Of a stretch of 46,576 nt of DNA, positions 17,171 to 25,676 are shown piece after piece. Every line of letters starts with the position of its first letter. Position 1 is the stretch's first letter. Both the position numbers and the translations under genes were made by a program. Source of the stretch: an uncultured Eubacteriales bacterium (lineage in GTDB: Bacteria > Bacillota > Clostridia > Christensenellales > CAG-138); NCBI GenBank assembly GCA_902768795.1, contig CACXMS010000001.1, forward strand, positions 1-46,576. Reading direction: 5' to 3'. Below the pieces are notes generated by a model. The model saw nothing but the letters and a program-made list of their open reading frames with translations. It was not told the origin of the DNA and did not search any database.

Positions 17171-18844
17171 TTGGTAGTTACAACCGTTGACGGCGATCTG
17201 CTGCGAAAACTGTTTCTCGGCGGTGCAGCCAATTTGGAGTTAAATCGTGCCTATGTGGATTCTCTGAACGTTTTCCCGGTACCGGACGGAGATACTGGCA
17301 CAAACATGTCCATGACGATGCAGGGCGCAGTGAAAGAACTCGCTTCCATTCCGGAAGGCGCATCTGTTTCTGCCGTTATGGACGCGGTTTCGATCGGCGC
17401 TTTGAAGAATGCGCGCGGCAATTCCGGCGTAATTCTTTCGCAGCTTTTCAGAGGTTTTTCTGCGTCATTGAAAGGCGCGAGCACATTTTCCGCGCTTGAT
17501 TTTGCAAAAGCGCTTGAAACCGGCTCGAACAAAGCGTATAAGGCCGTCATGCGTCCGAAGGAAGGAACGATCCTGACCGTTTCCCGCATGATTGCCGAAG
17601 CATGCGTTGCCCAAGCAAATGAGAACGGCGACGTTACCTTTGATCAGTTGATGGAGACTGTTCTTTCGTCCGGTGACGATGCGCTGAAAAAAACGCCTGA
17701 CCTTCTGCCCGTTTTGAAAGAAGCCGGCGTGGTTGACAGCGGCGGAATGGGCCTTTTAACGGTTTACCGCGGTTTCATGGCCGTTTTGAACGGCGAAGAA
17801 ATCACCGAGGCGACCGAACAGGAGAATCCGCAGGAAGAAGAAAAAACCTTCCTGGCGGAAGAACAGGGAAGCAGCGCGAATTTTGAATCCATCAGCACGG
17901 AGGATATCGAATTTGGATACTGCTCCGAGTTCTTTATCATCCATCTCAAGGACGGATTCGGCGAGCAGGATCTTGACCGTATTCGCGATCACTACAACAG
18001 CATCGGCGATTCGCTTGTTCTTGCATCCGGCGATGATTTTGTAAAGGTTCACGTTCATTCCAATTGTCCCGGCGATGTTCTTCAATTTGCGCTTCAGTTC
18101 GGCGAGCTCGATAAGCTCAAAATTGAGAATATGCGTGAACAAAATCGGCAGATTCTTGAAACGCGTCAGAAATCCGAAAAAGAGTTCGCAATTCTGGCTG
18201 TTTCGGCGGGCGTCGGCATTGACGAGGTTTTCCATAATATCGGTGTGGAACAACTGATTTCCGGTGGACAAACGATGAATCCGAGCATTGATACGATTGT
18301 CAACGCCGTTCGATCCTGCAATGCGCGTACTGTTTTCGTTCTTCCGAACAACTCCAACATCATTCTTGCCGCACAGCAGGCAAAAGAGCTTTGCACATGC
18401 AATGTGATCGTTCTTCCGACAAAGACCATCCCGCAGGGAATTACAGCTGCTATGGCATTCAATCCGGATGCGTCTGCCGAGGAGAATGAGGAAGAAATGG
18501 AGAACGCCGTCGCATCGGTTGTTTCCGGTGCAGTAACGTACGCGATCCGCGACACAAGCTACAACGGAAATCAGATTCATGAGGGCGACATCATCGGATT
18601 GATGGACAATCAGATCGTTTCCGTACAGACAAGCATTTCCGATACGGTTCAGGATCTGATCGCGCAAATGGTTGAAAAGAGCGGAATCGACGAACCGATT
18701 GTCAATTTGTATTACGGCGATCAGGTCGACGGCGAAAGCGCGGAAGCATTGGTTCAGTCTTTGCAGGAGATCTATCCGGAAGGCGAATTCATTCTAACGC
18801 CCGGAGAGCAGCCATTGTATTATTACTACCTCTCCGTGGAATAA
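17171..18844 (+). CDS. fakA: Fatty acid kinase catalytic subunit-like protein (FakA/YloV)
   Basis: A 557-residue protein with an N-terminal DhaL-type kinase domain containing NVFPVPDGDTGTNMSMT (magnesium/ATP aspartates), ARGNSGVILSQLFRG and SGGMGLLTVYRG. A middle domain and a DegV-like C-terminal region (VVLPTKTIPQGI, YYYL at the end) follow. FakA phosphorylates fatty acids delivered by FakB (DegV) proteins for phospholipid synthesis; no FakB is in the window. The start is a TTG with GGAGG 8 nt upstream. A terminator follows. Confidence 0.93.
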   Translation: MVVTTVDGDLLRKLFLGGAANLELNRAYVDSLNVFPVPDGDTGTNMSMTMQGAVKELASIPEGASVSAVMDAVSIGALKNARGNSGVILSQLFRGFSASLKGASTFSALDFAKALETGSNKAYKAVMRPKEGTILTVSRMIAEACVAQANENGDVTFDQLMETVLSSGDDALKKTPDLLPVLKEAGVVDSGGMGLLTVYRGFMAVLNGEEITEATEQENPQEEEKTFLAEEQGSSANFESISTEDIEFGYCSEFFIIHLKDGFGEQDLDRIRDHYNSIGDSLVLASGDDFVKVHVHSNCPGDVLQFALQFGELDKLKIENMREQNRQILETRQKSEKEFAILAVSAGVGIDEVFHNIGVEQLISGGQTMNPSIDTIVNAVRSCNARTVFVLPNNSNIILAAQQAKELCTCNVIVLPTKTIPQGITAAMAFNPDASAEENEEEMENAVASVVSGAVTYAIRDTSYNGNQIHEGDIIGLMDNQIVSVQTSISDTVQDLIAQMVEKSGIDEPIVNLYYGDQVDGESAEALVQSLQEIYPEGEFILTPGEQPLYYYYLSVE

Positions 18845-18851
18845 CAACCTC

Positions 18852-18875
18852 GAGCCGCTTTTCGCGGCTCTTTTT
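18852..18875 (+). terminator. Intrinsic terminator ending 4 nt before the recG start codon
   Basis: Perfect 7-bp GC-rich stem (GAGCCGC 18852-18858 with GCGGCTC 18864-18870), 5-nt loop and TTTTT. The recG ATG is at 18880. Confidence 0.85.
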
Positions 18876-18879
18876 CAAA

Positions 18880-20871
18880 ATGGATTTATCAAACCTGAAG
18901 GGCTTCGGTCCAAAGCGTCTGGAGCTCTTGAAAAATCTGCAAATCAACAGCAGCGAAGACCTTCTTCGCTTTTTTCCGCGTGAATATCTGAATCTGTGCG
19001 ATGTCCGCACGATTGCCGAAGCAAAAACTGACGAGCCCGTCACGCTGAAAATCCGCGTTGCGGCCGATCCGTCGATCTGGTACTCGCGTGGGAAGACCGT
19101 CGTAACCGTGCGCGTTTGCGATGATTCGGCAAAGCTGCTCCTCCGATTTTTGAATCAGCCGTACCGCATGAATCAGTTTGGGATCGGTAAAGAACTCTAT
19201 GTGCACGGAAAGATTACGAACAAACGCGGACTTGTTATGTATAATCCGCGAACGGAGCAGGACGCTCACGGAATCCTTCCGATCTATGATCTGCCGAAAG
19301 GATTGCCGCAATCCGTCTTTCGGGAAGCGCTTCGGGAAGTACTGCAGCGCGAAGTTCTCCCGGATTTTCTTCCGGAGTTTTTGATCGGGCAATATTCCTT
19401 GCCGGACCTTAATGATTCCTTCCGGCAGATTCATTTTCCGACGAATCCCGATTCTTTGTACCGCGCCGAATTTCGATTTCGGTTTGAAGAAGCGTTGCTG
19501 TACTTTCTCGCCGTAAAAGCGTTTCGGGAATCCGCAAGGCTCCAAAACGGCGTCTCTTTCCAGACCGAAGGAATCCTGGACGCTTTCATAAAACTGCTTC
19601 CGTTCGTTCCCACAAACGCTCAAATGCGGGTTCTTCGGGAAGTGGAACACGATATGCACAGACGTACTCCGATGAACCGTCTGATCCAGGGCGACGTCGG
19701 CTCCGGGAAAACAATTATTGCAGAATACGCGCTTTATGTGGCTTGCGCGTCCGGAAAACAGGGCGCATTTCTTGTTCCGACGGAAATCCTTGCACAGCAG
19801 CATTATGAAAAGATTTGCCGCATCTTCGGCAACCGTGCTGTCCTGTACACAGGAAGCGGAACTGCAGCCGAAAAGAAGCGTACGTTGGAACAGATCCGGA
19901 CAGGCGAGGCGTCCGTCGTCGTCGGAACGCATGCGCTGCTGTCTGAACGCGTTCAATTTTCCGATCTGGGACTGATCGTAACCGATGAACAGCACAGATT
20001 CGGGGTAGAACAGCGCGCAAAAATGGAACAGAAGGGGATTCGTCCGGATGTGCTTGTGATGTCGGCTACGCCGATTCCAAGAACGCTTGCGCTTCTGCTG
20101 TACGCGGATCTGTCCCTTTCTTCCATTGATGAAATGCCTGCCGGACGTACTCCTGTGCAAACAAACTATATCCCGCAAGCAAAAAGACAAGCCATGTACC
20201 GGTTCGTCAGCGAGCGCATTGTGAAGCAGAATGAACGCGCCTATGTCGTATGCCCGCTCATCGAAAAAACGGAATCGTTCGAAAATCTTTCCGCCGGGGA
20301 GCTGTTTGCCGAGTTGAAAAAACTGCTTCCATCCTGTTCTGTCGGTTTACTGCACGGTCGCATGAAGGAAACGGAGAAAAAAGCCGTTATGGAGCAATTC
20401 CGTTCCGGCGACGTGCAAATGCTTGTCAGCACAACGGTCGTTGAAGTCGGCGTTGACGTTCCGGAGGCGACTTATATGATCATCGAAGGCGCCGATCACT
20501 TCGGACTTGCAACGCTGCACCAGCTTCGTGGCAGGGTGGGGCGAAGCGATCGTGAATCCTTCTGTTATCTGTTGAGCTCCCATCCGTCGGAAAATGCAAA
20601 AGAACGGATTCGCATCATGCTCTCCACAAACGACGGTTTTGCGCTTGCACAAAAGGACATGGACCTGCGTGGGTACGGAGATCTTTTCGGCGTTCGTCAA
20701 AGCGGCGACGGAAGCTTGGCGCGTTTTTTGGGAAGCTGCACGGTTGATCTGATCGGAAAGGCGTCCGAAGCGGCTGAACAAGTTTTGAATACGCCCTCGC
20801 TGCAAAACAACGAGCTGATCCGGCATGCAGAAGAAAGGTATATCCGGGAATCGACGATTGCAAGAAATTGA
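18880..20871 (+). CDS. recG: ATP-dependent DNA helicase RecG
   Basis: A 663-residue superfamily 2 helicase that regresses stalled replication forks and processes recombination intermediates. It starts MDLSNLKGFGPKRLELL, followed by the wedge/OB domain, Walker A GDVGSGKT, DEQH box, SATPIPRTLAL and motif VI QLRGRVGRSD. The ATG at 18880 matches the usual RecG beginning but has no Shine-Dalgarno and directly follows a terminator hairpin; no promoter was recognized in between. It converges on the spore-protein gene. Confidence 0.96.
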   Translation: MDLSNLKGFGPKRLELLKNLQINSSEDLLRFFPREYLNLCDVRTIAEAKTDEPVTLKIRVAADPSIWYSRGKTVVTVRVCDDSAKLLLRFLNQPYRMNQFGIGKELYVHGKITNKRGLVMYNPRTEQDAHGILPIYDLPKGLPQSVFREALREVLQREVLPDFLPEFLIGQYSLPDLNDSFRQIHFPTNPDSLYRAEFRFRFEEALLYFLAVKAFRESARLQNGVSFQTEGILDAFIKLLPFVPTNAQMRVLREVEHDMHRRTPMNRLIQGDVGSGKTIIAEYALYVACASGKQGAFLVPTEILAQQHYEKICRIFGNRAVLYTGSGTAAEKKRTLEQIRTGEASVVVGTHALLSERVQFSDLGLIVTDEQHRFGVEQRAKMEQKGIRPDVLVMSATPIPRTLALLLYADLSLSSIDEMPAGRTPVQTNYIPQAKRQAMYRFVSERIVKQNERAYVVCPLIEKTESFENLSAGELFAELKKLLPSCSVGLLHGRMKETEKKAVMEQFRSGDVQMLVSTTVVEVGVDVPEATYMIIEGADHFGLATLHQLRGRVGRSDRESFCYLLSSHPSENAKERIRIMLSTNDGFALAQKDMDLRGYGDLFGVRQSGDGSLARFLGSCTVDLIGKASEAAEQVLNTPSLQNNELIRHAEERYIRESTIARN

Positions 20872-20905
20872 TTCCCGTCAGTTCACCGCGATTTGTCCGC
20901 GTATC

Positions 20906-20933
20906 AAAAAATCGCCATGAAAGGCGATTTTTT
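20906..20933. terminator. Bidirectional terminator between recG and the spore-protein gene
   Basis: Perfect 11-bp stem AAAAAATCGCC (20906-20916) with its complement (20923-20933), 6-nt loop. It has T runs on both strands. Confidence 0.88.
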
Positions 20934-20998
20934 ATCGATCGATTCATCTATCTCATCATGGAAGAGAATCAACCATGTATTTTTGGATTGTGTCCTTT

Positions 20999-21196
20999 TC
21001 AGTTGATGTTCTTTTCGGCGTATTCGATCATGCGCTTCACCATTTCGCCGCCAATGCTGCCGGCTTCACGCGAAGTGAGCTCACCGTTCTCGCCGGAGTT
21101 CAGGTTGATATTCAGCGAAGACGCGACTTCCGCTTTCAGATTCTGAAGCTTGCTCTTGCTGTTGCTTTCCGTCGTAGAAGATTTCTTGTTTGCCAT
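20999..21196 (-). CDS. Alpha/beta-type small acid-soluble spore protein
   Basis: A 65-residue SASP, which coats and protects DNA in dormant spores. The C-terminal signature is LTSREAGSIGGEMVKRMIEY; the segment KAEVASSLNI resembles the Gpr protease cleavage site (E followed by V/I/F-A-S). The start at 21196 is fixed by AGGAGG 8 nt upstream; the longer MKH start is less likely. It is the window's clearest sign of a spore-forming organism. Expression should depend on the forespore factor sigma-G; I could not assign a convincing sigma-G promoter. Confidence 0.92.
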   Translation of the reverse strand: MANKKSSTTESNSKSKLQNLKAEVASSLNINLNSGENGELTSREAGSIGGEMVKRMIEYAEKNIN

Positions 21197-21292
21197 GTGT
21201 TTCACCTCCTTATCGGTTTGATGGTCTTATGTTGTCCGTTTTTGACGGTTTGAATGCAATCCAAATTTTTCAATTCAAGAAATCGAAATATC

Positions 21293-21321
21293 TTGTTTCC
21301 GACACGTTTTTGTAGTAAAAT
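21293..21321 (+). promoter_or_regulatory. Promoter of the miaB-mutSL-miaA operon
   Basis: TTGTTT (21293-21298), 17-bp spacer, TAAAAT (21316-21321), 26 nt before the miaB ATG. Confidence 0.55.
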
Positions 21322-21347
21322 AATATGAAAATTTATGGAGAAGTCCT

Positions 21348-22754
21348 ATGTCTGACCGAAAATACATTGCAAAAGAAGAAATTGAGCGGCAAATGACGCT
21401 TGCCGATCGACTGTATGCCGAGATACAGCCGCGGTGCTTAAAATTCTATGTCGAAACATTCGGATGCCAGATGAACGTGCGCGACAGTGAAACAATTAAG
21501 GGGATTCTCGCCCGCTGCGGATATACCGAATGTGCCGAAAAAGAAACGGCCGATCTGATTCTGTTCAACACCTGCTGCGTTCGTGAACATGCAGAAAAAC
21601 GTTTGATGGGGAATATCGGCGCGCTTCGGGAGCAGAAAGAATCCAACCCCGGTCTGATCGTCGGAATCTGCGGCTGCATGATGCAGCAGGACGGGATTGC
21701 AAAAAAACTCCTGCGAAGATTTCCCCATGTCAGTCTTGTTTTCGGTCCGAATGTCGTATTTCGTCTTCCCGAGATGCTGGGCGCAGTTCTATCGGGCGAG
21801 CGGATCGCATTGACCGATGAGGAAGATTTTGCGATCGCAGAGAATCTTCCGCGGATTCGCGACAATTCGCGAAGCGCATTTGTAAACATTACATTCGGCT
21901 GCAACAATTACTGTACATATTGCATTGTCCCGTTCGTCCGCGGCAGAGAGCGAAGCCGAAGCATGGAGGATATTCGAAAAGAAGCGGAATCCCTGTGCGC
22001 TTCGGGCATTACGGAAATCACCCTACTCGGTCAGAATGTCAATTCTTACGGCAACGACCTTGAAGCAGGTTCGTTTGCAGAACTATTGGATAAGCTGAAC
22101 TTTGTTCCCGGATTAAAGCGGCTTCGGTTTATGTCCTCCCATCCGAAGGATCTGACGAACGAGGTTATTGCCGCGATTGCCCGAAACGATCGGGTATGTC
22201 ATCATGTACATCTTCCGGTGCAATCCGGCAGCAATGCAATTCTGAAACGCATGAACCGAAAATACACGCGCGAGCAGTACCTGGAAATCATTCGTAAGCT
22301 CCGGGACGCCGTTCCCGATGTCGAGTTCACAACCGATATCATTGTCGGGTTTCCGGGAGAGACGGAGGAGATGTTCCGGGAAACGCTTTCGCTTGTAGAG
22401 GAAGTCGGCTTTGCCGCCGCTTTTACATTTGCATACTCTCCCCGTGTCGGAACCGCAGCCGCATCCATGCACGATCAGATCCCCGAGGACGTCAAGAAAC
22501 GCCGTCTGTACGAGTTGAATGCGCTTCAGGCGGAGAAGACCGTTGAAAACAACAAAAAATACATCGGATATGAGGGAGAGGTTCTGATCGAAGGATGCGA
22601 CGAACGAACCGACGAAACAATGCTTTACGGGAAATACCGGAACTTCAAGATGGTTTATTTCCCGGGAAAACCCGAAGAAGTCAATCAGTACAGGAACGTC
22701 CGTGTTCTCAGTCTTTCCAGGAATTCATTGATCGGAGAACGAATTGATGGGTGA
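21348..22754 (+). CDS. miaB: tRNA-2-methylthio-N6-dimethylallyladenosine synthase
   Basis: A 468-residue radical SAM methylthiotransferase that adds the 2-methylthio group to i6A37 of tRNAs, acting after MiaA (gene at 27514). The N-terminal UPF0004 domain has the auxiliary-cluster cysteines in FGCQMN, NTCCVREHA and GICGCM. The radical SAM motif is CNNYCTYC, followed by PFVRGRERSR, and a C-terminal TRAM domain is present. GGAG lies upstream of the ATG. Its end overlaps the next gene by 8 nt. Confidence 0.96.
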   Translation: MSDRKYIAKEEIERQMTLADRLYAEIQPRCLKFYVETFGCQMNVRDSETIKGILARCGYTECAEKETADLILFNTCCVREHAEKRLMGNIGALREQKESNPGLIVGICGCMMQQDGIAKKLLRRFPHVSLVFGPNVVFRLPEMLGAVLSGERIALTDEEDFAIAENLPRIRDNSRSAFVNITFGCNNYCTYCIVPFVRGRERSRSMEDIRKEAESLCASGITEITLLGQNVNSYGNDLEAGSFAELLDKLNFVPGLKRLRFMSSHPKDLTNEVIAAIARNDRVCHHVHLPVQSGSNAILKRMNRKYTREQYLEIIRKLRDAVPDVEFTTDIIVGFPGETEEMFRETLSLVEEVGFAAAFTFAYSPRVGTAAASMHDQIPEDVKKRRLYELNALQAEKTVENNKKYIGYEGEVLIEGCDERTDETMLYGKYRNFKMVYFPGKPEEVNQYRNVRVLSLSRNSLIGERIDG

Positions 22755-23082
22755 ATTAAAGGATTATCTGACGCTGTTTCAGCAGTTGCAAAAAGACGAG
22801 CGGTTGATGCGTCTGATTTCGGAGTATGAAACGGAAGCGGCGCAGCTGCAGACGCTTTTATTGGATCCGGATTATGACGCCGCCGAGGCAATCCGCCTGA
22901 CGAACGACATCGAATATCTTTCCTCCGTAATCGCAAACGATCCGCTGTACCGATCCTTTGCGGAAGCGAAAGAGAAGATGGAGCGTGCCGCCCAAATTCG
23001 CGCCGCGCATTTTGATCCGAACTGCAACTGTGCCGCATGTCAGAAAGCGCGGGCGCGTAAACCGTACGAGGAAACAAAATGA
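22747..23082 (+). CDS. YlbF/YmcA-family protein (RicA-like) with CxCxxC tail
   Basis: A 111-residue helical protein lying between miaB and mutS, the position of ymcA (ricA) in Bacillus. The core (residues 1-85) is Leu/Glu-rich helices, as in the YlbF/YmcA family. The C-terminus carries Cys93, Cys95 and Cys98 in NCNCAACQK, fitting the iron-sulfur binding reported for the Bacillus YaaT-YlbF-YmcA complex, which steers RNase Y mRNA processing and development. That this protein does the same is inference. It overlaps miaB by 8 nt and mutS by 4 nt. The Bacillus cotE gene, normally between ymcA and mutS, is absent. Confidence 0.75.
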   Translation: MGELKDYLTLFQQLQKDERLMRLISEYETEAAQLQTLLLDPDYDAAEAIRLTNDIEYLSSVIANDPLYRSFAEAKEKMERAAQIRAAHFDPNCNCAACQKARARKPYEETK

Positions 23083-25676
23083 AGCAGAAACTATCACCGA
23101 TGATGCAGCATTATATGGCGGTGAAGCAGCAATATCCCGATTGCTTCCTGTTTTATCGCCTTGGCGACTTTTATGAAATGTTTTTCGACGACGCAGTTGA
23201 AGGCTCGAAAATTCTGGAACTGACTTTGACCGGCCGTGACTGCGGTCTTGAAGAGCGCGCTCCGATGTGCGGCGTTCCGTATCATGCCGTCGATGCCTAT
23301 ATCAACAAAATGATTCAGTCGGGCCATAAGGTCGCGATTTGTGAGCAGATGGAGGATCCGGCGCTTGCAAAGGGGCTTGTGGAACGCAGCGTGATCCGCG
23401 TTATCACGCCCGGAACGGTCATTGAAGAAAACATTCTGGAAGCAGACAAGAACAACTATCTGCTTTCCGTCAATTATACCAAGAACGGAATCGGCTTTGC
23501 GTATTGCGATATATCCGTCGGTTCCTTCTTCGCCTGCGAACTGTTCGGCAAATCGGCGGAATCGGATCTGATCGATGAACTCAACCGCCTGAACCCGACC
23601 GAAATCATTGCAAACGAATCTTTATTTGAAAACGACTCCTTGGCCAAACGAATCCGAAGCGCTTTTTATCTTGAAAAGATGCCGGATGTCCGGTTTCATT
23701 CCGGACAAGCCGCTCAGCGGCTAAAGGACCGTTTCAAGGTCGTTTCCCTGACCGGTTTCGGTCTCGACGGAAAAGACCGTGCCGTCGGCGCAGCCGGAGC
23801 GCTTCTGCAATACCTGGAAGAAACGCAGAAAAACGCCCTTTCGCATCTGCGCCGCGTCCGATACCTCTCGCGTTCCGGCTACATGCAGTTGGACGTTGCG
23901 ACGCGCAGAAATCTCGAACTGACGATGCCGCTTCGATTTGACGGCAATCGGAAGGAAACGCTGTTGCATCTGCTTGACGCGACAAAAACGAAAATGGGCA
24001 CGCGCCTGCTCCGGACATGGATCGACTGCCCGCTGCAGCAAAAAGAAGCGATTGAGCGTCGTCTTGACGCCGTATCGACGCTGTATTCCGATATCCGCAC
24101 CAGAAGATCCCTTCGCATCTGCCTGGATGCAATTTATGATATTGAACGATTGACCAGCAAAATCGCCTACGGATCCGTCAACGGCCGGGACTGCGTTGCG
24201 CTTGCGAATTCGCTTCGCCAGATCGTCCCGATCTGCATGCTCCTCGGAGGGATTCCCGCAGAAGCGATCGATACGATTTCCCGGAATCTGGATCCGATGG
24301 ACGACGTCGTTTCGCTAATTGATTCCGCAATTTCGCCAAACCCACCGCTCAGCATCAAGGACGGCGGATTGATCCGTGCAGGATACAATTCCGAAGTCGA
24401 TGAGCTTCGTTCCGTTTCAACGGACAGTAAGCGCTGGCTGGAGGAGCTTGTTGCGAGGGAAAGGGAAGCGACCGGTATCAAAACGCTTCGCATCGGATAC
24501 AACCGCGTTTTCGGATATTATATCGAGGTGACAAAGTCGCTGACCCATCTCGTTCCGGCAAATTATGAACGCCGGCAAACCCTTGCAAACGCAGAACGGT
24601 ATGTAACGCCGGAGCTGAAGGAGCTCGAACACAAGATCCTCGGCGCTGCGGACCGTCTGTATGTATTGGAGACGGAGCTGTTCGGGCAGATCCGGGAAGC
24701 CCTGCTTAAGACAATCGAACGGTTGCAGACAGACGCGGAGCTGATAGCCGAGCTGGACGTTTATCAGTCTTTTGCGGAAGTTGCCGTTTCCAATCGTTAT
24801 ACGCGGCCGACGATCTCCGTTGAACCGATTCTGCACATCACAAACGGACGCCATCCGATCGTCGAGCGAAGTCTGAAGGAGGGTTTCATTCCGAACGACG
24901 TCACCATGGACGTCGATGACAACCGTTTGCTGATTGTTACCGGGCCGAATATGGCCGGTAAATCCACTTATATGCGTCAGGTTGCGCTGATTACGCTGAT
25001 GGCGCATATCGGTTCTTTTGTTCCCGCGGATGCCGCCGAAATCGGGATCGTCGACCGAATCTTTACCAGAATCGGAGCAAGCGACAGTCTTGCCTCCGGA
25101 CAAAGCACCTTCATGGTGGAAATGAGTGAGATGGCGAACATCGTCAATCACGCCACAAAAAACAGTCTGCTGATTCTGGATGAGATCGGACGGGGGACAA
25201 GCACGTATGACGGACTCAGCATTGCATGGTCGGTTCTCGAGTACATCGCCAATCCTATCCTGTGCGGCGCAAAAGCGCTGTTTGCAACGCATTATCACGA
25301 GCTGTCTGAACTGGAAGGAAAACTGCCGGGCGTCGTCAACTATCGGATTACCGTTAAGGAGATCGGCGACGACATCCTGTTTTTGCGGAAAATCGTTCGC
25401 GGAAGCGCCGATAAGAGCTTTGGCATCCAGGTTGCAAAGCTCGCCGGCCTGCCCGAAGAAATCGTTTCCCGCGCCAAGGAAATCCTGAACGAGATCGAGC
25501 GAAACGATCCTTTGTCCCGCCATAGCGATTCCGTCGCGCCGGACCCAGCGCCCGCCATCGGCTCGGTGGAGGCGTCCGTTCTGAAAGATCTGAACAAACT
25601 GGACCTGAACAGCATGACGCCAATCGATGCGTTCATGAAACTGCATGAATATCTTGACGCTTTGAGGATATCATAA
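23079..25676 (+). CDS. mutS: DNA mismatch repair protein MutS
   Basis: An 865-residue MutS. The mismatch-binding Phe-x-Glu motif is present (RLGDFYEMF, residues near 30). Connector, lever and clamp domains follow, then the ATPase with Walker A GPNMAGKSTYMRQ, Walker B LLILDEIGRGTST and the ATHYHEL segment. It acts with MutL encoded next; the stop and start overlap by one base (TAATG). Confidence 0.97.
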   Translation: MKQKLSPMMQHYMAVKQQYPDCFLFYRLGDFYEMFFDDAVEGSKILELTLTGRDCGLEERAPMCGVPYHAVDAYINKMIQSGHKVAICEQMEDPALAKGLVERSVIRVITPGTVIEENILEADKNNYLLSVNYTKNGIGFAYCDISVGSFFACELFGKSAESDLIDELNRLNPTEIIANESLFENDSLAKRIRSAFYLEKMPDVRFHSGQAAQRLKDRFKVVSLTGFGLDGKDRAVGAAGALLQYLEETQKNALSHLRRVRYLSRSGYMQLDVATRRNLELTMPLRFDGNRKETLLHLLDATKTKMGTRLLRTWIDCPLQQKEAIERRLDAVSTLYSDIRTRRSLRICLDAIYDIERLTSKIAYGSVNGRDCVALANSLRQIVPICMLLGGIPAEAIDTISRNLDPMDDVVSLIDSAISPNPPLSIKDGGLIRAGYNSEVDELRSVSTDSKRWLEELVAREREATGIKTLRIGYNRVFGYYIEVTKSLTHLVPANYERRQTLANAERYVTPELKELEHKILGAADRLYVLETELFGQIREALLKTIERLQTDAELIAELDVYQSFAEVAVSNRYTRPTISVEPILHITNGRHPIVERSLKEGFIPNDVTMDVDDNRLLIVTGPNMAGKSTYMRQVALITLMAHIGSFVPADAAEIGIVDRIFTRIGASDSLASGQSTFMVEMSEMANIVNHATKNSLLILDEIGRGTSTYDGLSIAWSVLEYIANPILCGAKALFATHYHELSELEGKLPGVVNYRITVKEIGDDILFLRKIVRGSADKSFGIQVAKLAGLPEEIVSRAKEILNEIERNDPLSRHSDSVAPDPAPAIGSVEASVLKDLNKLDLNSMTPIDAFMKLHEYLDALRIS

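Noticed and set aside
21197..21290. Sigma-G promoter for the spore-protein gene
   Set aside because: CATAAGA resembles a -10, but no -35 match was found at proper spacing.
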